DNA from: Argopecten irradians | Lineage: Eukaryota > Mollusca > Bivalvia > Pectinida > Pectinidae | NCBI RefSeq assembly: GCF_041381155.1 | Contig: NC_091144.1 | Coordinates: 20,097,544-20,161,543 of the forward strand | Length of the DNA stretch: 64,000 nucleotides | Direction: 5' to 3' | Shown here: positions 12,465 through 25,400 of the stretch, piece after piece | Numbering within the stretch: position 1 is the stretch's first letter | Layout of the letters: the number at the start of each line of letters is the position of its first letter | Made by a program: the position numbers and the translations under genes | The notes under the pieces: generated by a model | What the model was told of the DNA's origin: nothing | Databases searched by the model: none | What the model saw: only the letters and a program-made list of their open reading frames with translations

Positions 12465-13490
12465 TATAGCTTTTACAGGGTAAATAAACAACACCAACAA
12501 CAGCTAATTTCTTTGTGCTTTATTGGTGAAATATCACAAGCTGAAATATAGTATGTTATCCACGAGCATACAAAGCTTCAATAAGCAGGCTTTGCTGATT
12601 TTCAGAAAAAAATAACTAATCAAACATTTCATCATTTTATTTAAGAAAATGACTTTGTCATAAACAATTTTCCATAATCCAAATATAATTTTCCTCTTTG
12701 AAAGGCATTAAAGCTACAAATATAAAGGAAAAGTGATTTGCATCCTTCTATTTACCAAAAATAATATAGTATATTAATTAACAATAATCATAACTCACTG
12801 GTATACATTGCCACAAATCTTAATGTTGCATTTGCATATAATTTTAGTACATTTATAACAATAAGAAAAACGTTTATAACAATAAGAAAAACGTAAAAAA
12901 TCAGTGAAAAATAAGAAAAATCAGTTATTAAGCAACAAAAGAATACACTATAGCCATGAAAGACGATTCATTTATCATTTTACAATTTAAATAAATGATA
13001 TCAATTATCTATACATTTTTAGTACAACAAAGGTTTAACCTTATATTGTCCTATATGTCCTTCATGCCTTAAATCAATTAAGTAAAGTAGTTTTAAGTGG
13101 TAACATGCTGATACATTTATACATTGGAATTATAGATAACAATAAGATGGATGTGTGCAAAAAAGAAACAGCTACATGTGTCCCGTTATGACAGAAAAGA
13201 GGATATCTTGCAAAAACCAGATAACTAATAAATTAAATTATGTTTCATTGTTAGCCTTACAACTTCACAAATACCTTATCAGAAGTGTTAAATTTGAGGT
13301 ATTTGGTTGACACACAAACTTATCTGAAAACTCATTTTAAGATAAATACATTAATTAAGCATGTTTGTTTTTTCAAATCTGGCAAAAGTGACTCGTGTCT
13401 TTTGAAACATTCCTTCTGTAGCCAGGTTAGAGTGTTTTATACATGACAACAGTCATGATGACAAAGTGAACCTCAATCTACATATAGTGA
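12465..13490. other. Intergenic, no gene seen
   Basis: AT-rich sequence with a few short direct repeats (ATAAGAAAAACGTTTATAAC near 12862). No exon or RNA gene is recognisable. Confidence 0.5.
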
Positions 13491-13494
13491 TCAG

Positions 13495-13640
13495 GTGTAG
13501 TGATTAAGCCATTCGACTTTCACCTAGGTGACCAGTGTCCAGTTCCAGGCACAGAAGTTAAAATGTTTTATCATGTGAATTTTCTACGTGCACTTTGGCT
13601 TCTTCCTCCCACTCCAAGATCCCTAGTTCGTATTATTAAT
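13495..13640 (+). mobile_element. tRNA-derived SINE-like fragment
   Basis: GGTGTAGTGATTAAGCCATT resembles a tRNA A-box region. It is followed by a body reminiscent of molluscan SINEs (CTTCCTCCCACTCC). The B box is degenerate (CCAGTTCC). Assignment is tentative. Confidence 0.4.
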
Positions 13641-13902
13641 AAAGGCCATCGGAAAGTGATATTTATTCATTAAATTACTCCATGTTACTCCGTCAAGAGT
13701 GTATTAGTATCGACTTTTTGCAATATAAAAGATTATTTCTACATGCTTTTGTTCATGGTAACATTAGTTTCTGACACAACTAAGTTCTTATTGAGTTCGG
13801 TGGAATCAGTTAAGCGTAGAAATCCAGTGTTTTCTGCCTGGAAATTGTTCTTGATTTACGTCCTATCAGCAGCGACAGTAACTTAGAATATGTTATGTAA
13901 AA

Positions 13903-14062
13903 GTTGTGGAGGAAAGCCAGAGTATCCAGGGAAAACCACGGACCTATGATCCAACTGTGGCAACTGTCATGTCACATACAGAATTCGAACTCGAACCCCA
14001 CAGTTGGATGACTATTGGTAATATTTCGGAACACTTCGACCACTGGGTCACTGCGGTTCAAA
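13903..14062 (-). mobile_element. tRNA-derived SINE copy, minus strand
   Basis: On the minus strand it begins with a degenerate A box (AGTGACCCAGTGGTCGAAG), carries a B-box-like GGGGTTCGAGTTCGAATTC, and ends GGTTTTCCCTGGATACTCTG. It is related in layout to the copies at 44060-44221 and 60765-60905. Confidence 0.65.
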
Positions 14063-14064
14063 GA

Positions 14065-15358
14065 CGGAATGTGGTAATTTTAAAACAATGCGTATGGGTG
14101 TATGGACAATCATATAACCGTGTTACACATGAAAACATTTAAATAACAAATTAACATAGAACAAGCAAGAACAATATCAATCTGACAGATATCGACACAT
14201 ATAGAATGTAAGACAAAACTATGAACATACTCACTTACAGATACCACCCACTCGATTAGAAGGCTAACGACAAAACAATTACATTAGTTAATAGATAATG
14301 GGCAAACCAAAAGATTAAATATATAGTTGTTTTTTATTGCCAAACATTTAAAGCTGATATGTTCTGGGTAAAACATACCGTATACAAATTATAATGAAAA
14401 GATCAGCATTTTTAAACAAAGCTTAAGATTGGTAATCTCAAACTATTTAGAACTTCTATTAAACTGGGACTCATATATTTTAACGTACTATGATATGAGG
14501 ATTACATGATCAGTGTATCCGACATATTTGACGTACCAACTTTCATATATTTACTGGAAATGTAAATACTATTAGTTATATGCCTAATCGAATTTAAATA
14601 TGTGATATATCTTCTGTGCATTAATTTTTTTTCAAGATTTTATTTACATTAGAACCCCTTTTTTGTCTCATGTATTGTAATGAAAAACTGAAAATTGTAT
14701 TTCTACATGTTATTAGTATAATAATATATGTACACCATCTGATTTTTAAGTGTGAATAATTTTCGCGAATTGTATGGGCGACAGAAAATTGAGAAAATAA
14801 ATTGTCGCAGAATTGTTTTAAACACAAGTAAACGGTCTAGATCGCGAAATTAAATCGTCGGGAATAAAATCGATTGGCAGAAAACGCAAAATTGAGTCAC
14901 AGTATATGTACAGTTTTATTTTTATTACGGATGAGCAAATTCATCCCTGCGCAAAACTCGATCTTCAAATTAAATATTGCACTAAAATTTTCTTGCACTT
15001 AAATAAACACGTTTACACTAGCTTCCTTTTTATGTACACATAATTCCGTTTAGAAGTATAGTAAGCGTGACTACATATTTTGTATAAATATTCCTTAGTG
15101 CAAGAACTTTGACATCGCACTTCAATATGATTGTGCCAAAAACACTTGAAATTTTATCCACGGATCTCCTAATTCTTTTAAAGTTCTATGTGCTCGAGAA
15201 TGGTCAAGAGGCCGAACATTTGCAAAGTAAAAAAACAACATTCATATTGATTTAACAAAATACCTAAGTGAACATTTGCAAATTAGGAAAAAAGGCATTT
15301 ATATTTATTTAACAGTATAACTACCGGCCTTACTAAAACTTTATTTTACTCGCAGGGA
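14065..15358. other. Intergenic, no gene seen
   Basis: AT-rich sequence. The open frames are short and lack any recognisable domain. Confidence 0.5.
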
Positions 15359-15362
15359 TTAA

Positions 15363-15720
15363 AGATGCTCCATCACCGACGAATGCTATTTTTTATCAAA
15401 ACCAAGAGCTGATGAATTAGTATTTTTCTTCAGTTACAAAAAATTCTTGCTATACATCATTTAATTAACATCATTGGAAAGTTTGGGCTTCTGATTCTAA
15501 TTCAAGATGATAAATAAATTAAAAACAAATAATTAATTGCGTCCCGAAAAAAATCTATGGCACAATTCTTCATATTGAATGAAGTACTGATTGTGCACGC
15601 ACCAAAGGCAAAATGAATTACTTTATATGTATTTTTTGTTAGACACATATAAACACGATTATACACCAGTTATTGTTCTAATTATGGGTATCGTTATGCT
15701 CTGTCGGCGATGGAGCATCT
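15363..15720. mobile_element. TTAA-flanked MITE, copy 3
   Basis: Same family as 4809-5164 but more diverged. Termini are AGATGCTCCATCACCGACGA and GGCGATGGAGCATCT, with TTAA at 15359-15362 and 15721-15724. It lies just beyond the 3' end of the PARP14-like gene. Confidence 0.85.
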
Positions 15721-15934
15721 TTAAGTATAGGTCATCAAGTATTTGAAATGAATTAGTGTGTATCATACATTGGGCTATACATTTACCTACAACTGAGTAT
15801 TTTCAACATGGCGTATTAAGTGTTGACGATACAGGAGTATGTTACATCATACATAAAGTTCCACAAGTGTCGACCTAATAGATAGTTGTTATCAGGTGGA
15901 TTGTCTGCAAATAAGACCCCTTCCACTTCTGACC

Positions 15935-15940
15935 TTTATT
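15935..15940 (-). promoter_or_regulatory. Candidate poly(A) signal of the PARP14-like gene
   Basis: TTTATT on the plus strand reads AATAAA on the minus strand, about 350 nt past the PARP14-like stop codon at 16287. It is the nearest canonical hexamer noticed downstream. No transcript evidence is available. Confidence 0.35.
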
Positions 15941-16286
15941 TCTTCTCTGGATATAAGGTCTTATTTCTGGTGAAATACAGTTGATATAATATTATATCTT
16001 ATGCACTTTTTAAGTCAGTGTAAATCCAGACAGGGAACAGTTAAATGTACCATGGAGACGTATGATTTCATACGTTGCAGTTATTATGTCATAAATGTAT
16101 TGTTCATATTTTGTAACCCATTGCTGTTACACAGAAATAATGTATATTGGGCTCAGTAGATTCAACTAGGCACTGTGAAATGGCAATGTAAGTGTTCAAC
16201 AGATGACTATTATATATTAAAAAAATCTTCCTTTCCGTGTAATCAATATGAAAGCACTTAGGTAAATCTGGATCATTACAACCAAG

Positions 16287-19200
16287 CTACGATGTAGTGA
16301 AAGTGATGAGGAATTCTGGGTAAGCCTGTGTGTCATTATATATAACATACTCCATTGTACTGTGAGGCGATGGATGCTTATGCACAGCAGAGTCGTAGTT
16401 CTGTGATGGGTTGTTGGGTAATGGAGGAAGATATCTCATGCCTTTCTGAGCATCACAACAGACTCCTGTTAGGACCCTACATAGATACATCTTCTTCTGC
16501 TTGGACGGCGTCGGTGGCGACACCCAATCTCGTGCCGAGTAGGACGCATCATTGGCAAAGTAAACTCCGTTTCCAAACCAACAAGCACCTGTTTTGGGGA
16601 TAAAACGAAAAATGAGCAGGTTGTTCGCATTAGAATAATTTCCCTGATCCACTTAATAGCAAGTGTGAACTTTGATAGTTTACTTCAGACTGATAAAATA
16701 TTTCGATTGGTTGGAAAACATTAAAACATGACGTTAAATAAATGGTGACCTTGGATTTATCATTTAACCTTTCACTAATATTTTACTTCTAAGAATATAC
16801 AACATAATATTAGAAGTAACCTCTGGTCTCTACGGATATTTCATTTCTCATGCCTTATATGCATTTTTGTTCAGCTCCTCTGAAAGTCACTCAGAAGTTG
16901 GTATATCCTCTGCTAAGTGTAATGACAAAGCTTGAAACATGGGTTGGGAAGCTTTGTAACAGGAGAGGAGAAAATCTAACAGCCTGACAAGCGCTCCAAT
17001 CCAGAACCTTCAAACACTAGCTGGATGCGCAACTGATTTATCCAAGGATTTCCCTGACCAAATTTTGTTAAATCCATTGAGTAGAAAAACCTTGTCCTTG
17101 TCCCTGAATGTTTTCCATACACAACGGATGTTGATGACCGAAAGTAATACATTCCTTATTTTATGACGTGTAGTGATTGATATGAATTCGCCCTATTCCG
17201 CCTGTCTGTTTAAGGACCCTTCTTGTCATGTATTCTGTTGAAACCCTTCATAACGTTATGCGAAATAAACATTTGAATGTGACCCCTATTTCCACTGAAA
17301 GAGAATTGGCCACTGGCTTGAACTTGGGATGGTCACATCACTGTTCATAGAAATATGCTTTTTTCCATAAAGGTAGGTTCTTTTCCATATAAGATAGGTT
17401 CTTTTCTATATAAAATATGTTCTTTTCCATATAAAATATTATCCTTTTCATATAAGATAGGTTATTTTCCATACAAAATAATATGTTCTTTCCATATAAA
17501 ATATGTTCTTTTCCATATGAAATATCCTTTTCATATAGGACAGGTTCTCTTCCAGATAAGTTCTTTTCATGTAAAATAGGTTATTTTCCAAATAAAATAT
17601 CCTTTTCATATAAGATAGGTTCTTTCCGTATAAAATATATTCCTTTTCGTATAAAATAGGTTCTTTTTCATATAAATTATGTTCCTTTTCATATAAAAAA
17701 TGTTCCTTTTCTTCATATAACATACATATATGGTCTTTCCCATACAAAAAATGTTCCTATTCATAAAGAATATGTTGTTTTCCATATGAATGTTCTTTTC
17801 TATATAAAATATGTTCTTTTCCATTTAAAATAAAATATTTTCCTTTTCATTTAAAACATATTCTTTTCCATTTAAAAATAAAATATGTTCTCTTCCATTT
17901 AAAATATATTCTATTCCATTAAAAATGTGCTCCTTTCCATTTAGAATATATTCATTTCCATTTACAATCAAATTTGTTATTTTCCATTTGAAAATATGTT
18001 CCTTTTCATTTAAAATATATATATTTTTGTCCATTTCTACGGCGGCGTATTAGGGCCACTACAAACTTTTATTTATCTTGTACGTACAAGTTATTATCTT
18101 GTACGTACAACTTAGTATCTTGTACGTACAAGATAGTATCTTGTACGTACAACTTAGTATCTTGTACGTACAACTTAGTATCTTGTACGTACAAGTTAGT
18201 ATCTTGTACGTACAACTTAGTATCTTGTACGTACAACTTAGTATCTTGTACATACAAGTTAGTATCTTGTACGTACAAGTTAGTATCTTGTACGTACAAG
18301 TTAGTATCTTGTACGTACAAGTTAGTATCTTGTACGTACAACTTAGTATCTTGTACGTACAAGTTAGTATCTTGTACGTACAAGATAGTATCTTGTACGT
18401 ACAACTTAGTATCTTGTACGTACAAGATAGTATAATGTTGAAACTCTCGGTATTAAAGGCTTTGGCTGGTTTACTCTCACAATGGCATCGCATGCTATAC
18501 GTATATTACGTAAACTTTGTTTAAGCCAAAGGGAGAAAAGAATATATGTTGTGGAGTTGTAATGCTGTGATAAGTTTCCGAACACTTATATGTAAATGTT
18601 TATAACAGAGTATTTACTATGATCATCATTTGGACAATAATTGATGTGTGTATATATGTCTAATAAACACAAAAACACATATGAAATATTTTGTTTTGCT
18701 TTTGTTGTCTTTGCAATCAGTAACTCATTCGAATTAGGGCATAATGCCTAGGATTTTTTTCGGAGGCAGTTAATTATTTTCAATACTACTATTCTGAAGT
18801 AAAATAAATGCTCAAACATTTCCAATAATGGCACCATTGTGAAGTACTTAACTTTTATTACTGAAGAAAATTACGAATTTGTTTAATAGATCAAACTTAT
18901 CATTCATCGGAGATGTATCATATCCGTTTTATCACTAAATATATCTTATCTATAAAACAAGCGACTATACAGTTTTCTCGAAAGGAACTATACAGTGTCA
19001 GTTTCAAAATAATGCAAGTGACTATACAGTTTCAACTCATAATCCGGCAATTTCAAATTACGATTGTGAAAAAGATATTGTTCTCATTAATATATATTCA
19101 TATTTTTAATATTGTCAAATAAGTTAATAAACCTGTGATCGTGCTTGAAGCAATGTAAAGTAGACCGACTATCTTTAATTACGAAAAATATCAGGCGGGT

Positions 19201-22200
19201 GACTCAATTCTGCGGTGATGAACAGCAGTTCAACTCAACTTGTATGTTCAAGATACTATCTTGTACGTACAAGATACTAACTTGTACGTACAAGATACTA
19301 ACTTGTACGTACAAGATAATAACTTGTACGTACAAGATACTAACTTGTACGTACAAGATACTAAGTTGTACGTACAAGATAATAACTTGTACGTACAAGA
19401 TACTAAGTTGTACGAACAAGATACTAACTTGTACGAACAAGATACTATCTTGTACGTACAAGATACTATCTTGTACGTACAAGATACTAAGTTGTACGTA
19501 CAAGATACTAACTTGTACGTACAAGATACTATCTTGTACGTACAAGATAATAACTTGTACGTACAAGATAATAACTTGTACGTACAAGATAAATAAAATT
19601 TTGTAGTGGCCCTAATACGCCGCCGTACAAAGTTCCATTTAAAATATGTTCCTTTCCATTTCAAATAAAATATGTTCTTTTCCATTTAAAATAAAATATG
19701 TTCTTTTCCATTTAAAATATATTCATTTTCCATTTAAAGTATATTTTTCCATTTGAAATACCTTTTTTCATTAAAAATGTTCCTTTCCAATTAAAATATG
19801 TCTTTTCCATATAAAATAAAATATGTTCTTTTCCATTTAAAATCTGTTCCTTTCCATTTCAATATATTCTTTTGCATTCAAAATAAGATATGTTGTTTTC
19901 CATATAGAATATATTCTTTTCCATTTAGAATATGCTCCTTTCCATTTGAAATATTTCTTTTTCATTTAATATAAATTATGTTCTTTTTCAATTTAAAATA
20001 TATTCTTTTCCATTTAAAGTATATTCTTTTCCATTTGAAATATTTTTTTTTCATTAAAAAAGTTCCCTTCCATTTAAAATATATTCTTTTCCATATAAAA
20101 TAAAATGTTCTTTTCCATTTAAAATCTGTTCCTTTCCATTTCAATACATTCTTTTCCATTCAAAATAAAATATATTCTTTTCCATTTACAATATATTCTT
20201 TTCAATTTAAAATAAAATGTGTTCTTTTCCATTTAAAATGAAATATGTTCTTTTCCATTTAAAATATATCCTTTCCATATAAAATAGGTTGTTTTCCATA
20301 TAAAATATGTTTTTTTCCATTTAAAATATATTCTTTTCCATATAAAATAAAATGTTCTTTTCCATTTAAAATCTGTTCCTTTCCATTTCAATATATTCTT
20401 TTCCATTCAAAATAAAATATATTCTTTTCCATTTACAATATATTCTTTTCAATTTAAAATAAAATGTGTTCTTTTCCATTTAAAATAAAATATGTTCTTT
20501 TCCATTTAAAATATATCCTTTCCATATAAAATAGGTTGTTTTCCATATACAATTTTTTTTTCCATTTAAAATATGTTCTTTTCCATCTAAAATATATTCT
20601 ATTCCATTTAAACATGTTCCTTTCCTTGAAGGATATTTATGGCCGGCTGATAAACAGACATACAGACTCAATTTTACAGACAGATATGTACAGGTAGATC
20701 GAGTTGTAGATCTCCACAGCCATAAAGTTTTAACATAACAGGAATGAATGAACAGATCGATGCACAGACATACAGACAAATATACATGTACTCATAGTTC
20801 AGTGGACATACTCATGGACAGTTGCTTTTGTGGAAGAACAGGAAACTGTCACTTCCTGTTAAGTACCCCAACCAGGAATCAAATCCAGGTTTGCTTCATG
20901 ATTATCAAAGGCTCTATTGACCAAGCCAGGAAGCATGTTTTGGAAGTGAAATTGGACTGGGTTGATTGTTCGTGACCAGGTAGGTCAGTCAGCAGAGCAT
21001 TTGGCTAGTGTTCAGAGGTCCCGGGTTCGAACCTCGGTCTGGTTGCTACATTTTCTACTCTCTGTTACACTTTACTATCAGCTGAGTAACAGTGACTGTA
21101 TTTAACACACACTGAATCAAGCTATATATGATACATATGAAGCTATTTTTAAAATAAGTTTTTGTCACATTGTAGTTAATAGTGGGTATAAGGTATATTT
21201 GCTTACCCTTGCTTTGGTCGCCACCACAGTAACTACGGTTAAAGCCGTAGTAGTTGATACTTGTTATTGCAGCCTCACCAGTCCCGTGCCACAAATTCTG
21301 TTCATTTGTGGTACCTTGAGGGTTTTTCTTCTCCAGCAAATCCTTCCTGATGGCATATTGTTGGTAGAGTATTTGATTCTGGACTCGTTCAATCTAAAAA
21401 CAACATCATTTTTTACCTTAATATTACATGCATACGTATTTACTTTACATGCATTCTTGTTTGACCTAAATTAAATATTTCTTTTGATGTAAATGATTAT
21501 TATGAAAATTTCAAAGAATCAAACGTTTAGAGTACAAGATAACTAGAACTATCACAAAGTGGATGACTAATACCCCGCTGTACAAATTTATAATAAATAA
21601 TAACAAGAGGCCCTGGTTATTGTAATGCCAAGTAATGTTCTGAATACAGGATCATTGTTTCTTTTCTGAAGGAGTTTAATGATTTGCCTCCAATTTCCCT
21701 ATTGGGACCCATTCTTTCTGCTCCAGGGGGTCAGAGCCAAAAGTTATACAAACTCTAATACCATTCCCCAAGGATGTTTCTGGCCAAATTTGGTTATATT
21801 CCATTCAAAACTCTATGACAAGTTACGATTTAAAGGATTTACCTCTATTTCTCAAATTGGGCCCCGACCCTCCTGCCCCGGGGGGATCAGAGCCAAAATT
21901 TATACAAACTCTGTTCCCCTTCCCCCAAGGATATTTCTAGCCAAATTTGGTTACAATCCATCCAGAACTCTAGGACAAGTAGCGATTTAAAGGAAATATT
22001 GACGGACGGACGATCGGACGGACGATGGATGACGGACGACGCGACCTTCGAGCCAGGTGAGCTAAAAATATAAAATCTAGAAGCGTCTGTAAGAAACACT
22101 TATATGCATCCATTTTCATATATCAATTATATGGATTATAATACTACATTATATTCTCCCTCCATATCATGCTAGGCCATATAAGCAGCTTGTATAAAAC

Positions 22201-22409
22201 TGAACAGACACTCTACTGACAACTTACCTTATGTACTTTTAACTTTGATGCGTTGAATTGATTTCTATACTGTCCCTGCATTACAGATGTTGTGAAATCG
22301 GTTTCTATATCCTTGAACTTTTGAGAAGACGAGGCCAAAGGAAAGACTTCGACAGGAACGTTAGGGTCTGCCATATCATCCCAGTCAGCTGGTAGTTCAA
22401 TCGCAGTAT
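16287..22409 (-). CDS. Exons 25-27: PARP catalytic domain
   Basis: Residues about 2825-3035. Exon 25 (22409-22228) starts ELPADWDDM. Exon 26 (21393-21207) has RVQN and the NAD-binding NLWHGT with His near residue 2909. Exon 27 (16588-16287) has GACWFGNGVYFANDASYS with Tyr near 2945, and ends AYPEFLITFTTS then TAG. The third triad position lies in the YPEFLI segment and is hydrophobic rather than the Glu of polymerising PARPs, as in mono-ADP-ribosyltransferases such as PARP14. The intron between exons 26 and 27 (4.6 kb) is filled with repeats. Confidence 0.93.
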
Positions 22410-25400
22410 CTGTGGAAAGAGAAGAATTAACAAGTTGAAACAATCCTTGTACAAATCTGACATTGCACATTAATTTAATAAACTCTGAGAAATATTTCGA
22501 GAATGAATTTTAGAAGTGATCGATGTAAACAAAAATGGATGCATTTACATTTTGACAAATGTATTACAAAGAAATTTCTTACATATCCCTGTCGAGTGCT
22601 GCGACCAAGAATCGAACATAGGACTCATGTGTGAAAACCTACGACCCCATCTACTCAGTCAAAGAAGCATGCTCAGTCAGCTGAGTGACAGAGACCGTAT
22701 TTAACACTATATATGTACAAATCACACAGACCCATTCCTTCTACACAAATACAAACTGACCTTCCTGAATTTCCCTGCGGATCACATCCACACAATCAGT
22801 AGGGTCCTTCACTAAATATTCCTTCATCATCGACAAGTCCACCTCACACTCCTCATCATTAGCCCAAAATCGGTATTTAGGGTGGTTACCTTTCCGCGAG
22901 TTCTCTAATGCCATGTTATTCCTTGGAGGGTATTTAGATAACACTGGCATGCCTTGACTATCTATCTCCTGGAAATATAATACAAGTCACTGTTCTTCTG
23001 TCAGCTACATCAGAAACATATATATATAGAAATTGGAAACTACTTCTTTGTCTTTGTTCTCCTGCCAGCAACATGTACAGTAACTGGTAATAAAATAGAA
23101 CTGTAAGTCAATAGTTGATAAATCCACTTTGACTACCTGTCATTGGTATACTTATCAAATTGATACAAAATACTGTAAATGTACTTAATCTATGCTAAAA
23201 TACATTTAGTAACCAAGGCAACAATGAAGTCAAAAAAATTACCAAATGAAATCAAAACTAGAAACGTAAGGCAATGGTTGACCAATTTTTTAGTGGACAG
23301 GCAGACAGGCGAGCTGATTCCAGTAAACTCCCCTAGCAACCTTGTTACAATTGGGTTGGTGGTGGTATAATCATCTGTAACTTGTCTAATTAAACCATTA
23401 CAGCTCTAACTGAAGAAGCAATGTAAGTTTACCTTATAAAACCACTGTACAAAACGAAGATAGTGTTCAGCCTCACTATCCTTATGTCTCTCCATCTGAT
23501 AGTGAGTTATCAGTTTATGGATTTCATTCATGGCCTTGTCTACTTCCTCCATTGGCCCCTCCAACTCAATAGCACTAGTCTGTTTGTTGACTGATATTGT
23601 GATCAGGTAGTCCTTGCTTAACTTTTTCACTTCTTTTACCTGTACAATGAACACAAAAGATCAAAACACAGTCAAGTAAGGGTGGTATCTCAAAGAGCTG
23701 AGAAACACAAATCTAACTAGAGATGTCGCCAGAGTGGACGACTAATACCCCCTCGCTGCACAAATTTAGTGATAACATCAATAAGGGACATTGCAAAACT
23801 CTATATAATTTACTCAACTCCTCTTTATGTCAGGGTTCTGTGTACCAAATTTTTATCAAATCTGTCATGCAGTTTAGGAGGAGTTTGCCGAACACAGGTG
23901 TGTCTACAGACAGACAGGCAGACAGACAGATAGACGGACTGATGGACAACCCGATTCCAGTATACCCCCCTCCTTAACTTTATTGCAGGGGGTATAATTA
24001 TCAAATTGATATATAGGTAATTTACAATCAAAATGAAACAAAATCTGTACCTCATTGTCATTCAGTTGTGCAACCAATGTATCCTGGATTTTTTTGGACA
24101 GATACTGTCTATCAATTAAGTCTTTAATCCCCTGTATAGCATCGTCAATGTTGTCATCACAGGTACCAAGTATCCATAGCGACAATCGATGTGGATCAAC
24201 AGAGAGACCAGGCCCAGCCCCTGCTACAGCATCAAAGAACGCTGCAGCTGGAAAATAGAAAAAAAAATACAAGGTTTTGAGAAAGAAGCCAGATGAAATG
24301 CTTGTCTACAAGGAGTTCTATTGATATTAGGTAATCTTATGAAGCAAGGTTACCATTTATATAGTTCCACTGGTAAAGTTTAGAGACTATCACAGATCCT
24401 AATGAGTATGTTCCCTAGGCAAACAGTAATTAGATAGTTTATTTTTAGAACACATTCGTGTGATATTCAGTTATTTTCATAAAATCAACAAAATGTTGTC
24501 ATAACATCATTGTTGTTATTGTTATGACATCATACAATTGTTCTGAAACCAAACCGTTGAGATATGGAATTTACCTGAAGTACTTGGCTTCTCCACATTA
24601 TCTCTGAAGACCTTTGTGATATTCCACAGCTTGGTTTTGTCAAAGATCACAAGTCGCACCAAGGTGAGGTTAGAACCAGAGAAGAGTAGTAACGTCTCGT
24701 GGAATGTCTTCGCTATCTCTTCTGGTTTAAACTGGACACTTCCTCCACCTAAAGGTTATAAAACTTAATATAATATTACTAGAAATACCATGAGTAAGGC
24801 TATAGGCTTATCCCCCCCCCCCAACTTCAAATGGCGATGCATAAACTATCAGGTTAAAAACGAATATTTTAAAGATGCTTGTTACGAGCATTTTCATTGG
24901 CTTAAAAATTTACTTTATCAGCCCATAAAGGAAAAAATGGCGTCGCCGTTTATAACGTTGAATCTGATTGGCTGAGATGACGGCGTAATGATTTCATAGA
25001 CAAAAGAGTCCCAAAATGAATTTTAAATGTTGAAGAGATTATCTTTAGTAAATTGAATTATAAGGATTAATTTGAATAGATTTTTTATGTTATGGAGATA
25101 TAACACAAAAATCTGAGTGTACTCTCATCATAAACCGCTTCGCGGTTTATTTAGAGTACACTCAGATTTTTGTGTTATATCTCCATAACATAAAAAATCT
25201 ATTCAGGTTAAAAACGAATATTTTAAAGATGCTCCACCTTATAGGATATAGTGCCACGGAATTTTTTTGGGATGCAATTAATTATTTTTGATATTTTTAA
25301 CTTGAAGTAAAATTAGAAGCTAAAACTTTTCAACAGTGGTAATGGTGTAAAGTAAGTAACTTTTGTAACTGAAGAAAAATACTAAATTGTCTGCTGCTGT

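Noticed and set aside
18059..19606. Cysteine/tyrosine-rich repetitive frames and a CRISPR-like look of regular palindromic repeats
   Set aside because: The 21-bp units are contiguous palindromes without unique spacers, in animal DNA, and belong to a foldback element.
20972..21050. Possible tRNA gene with GGGTTCGAACC
   Set aside because: The ends pair partly but no standard anticodon loop is visible. Similar degenerate copies nearby favour a SINE head.
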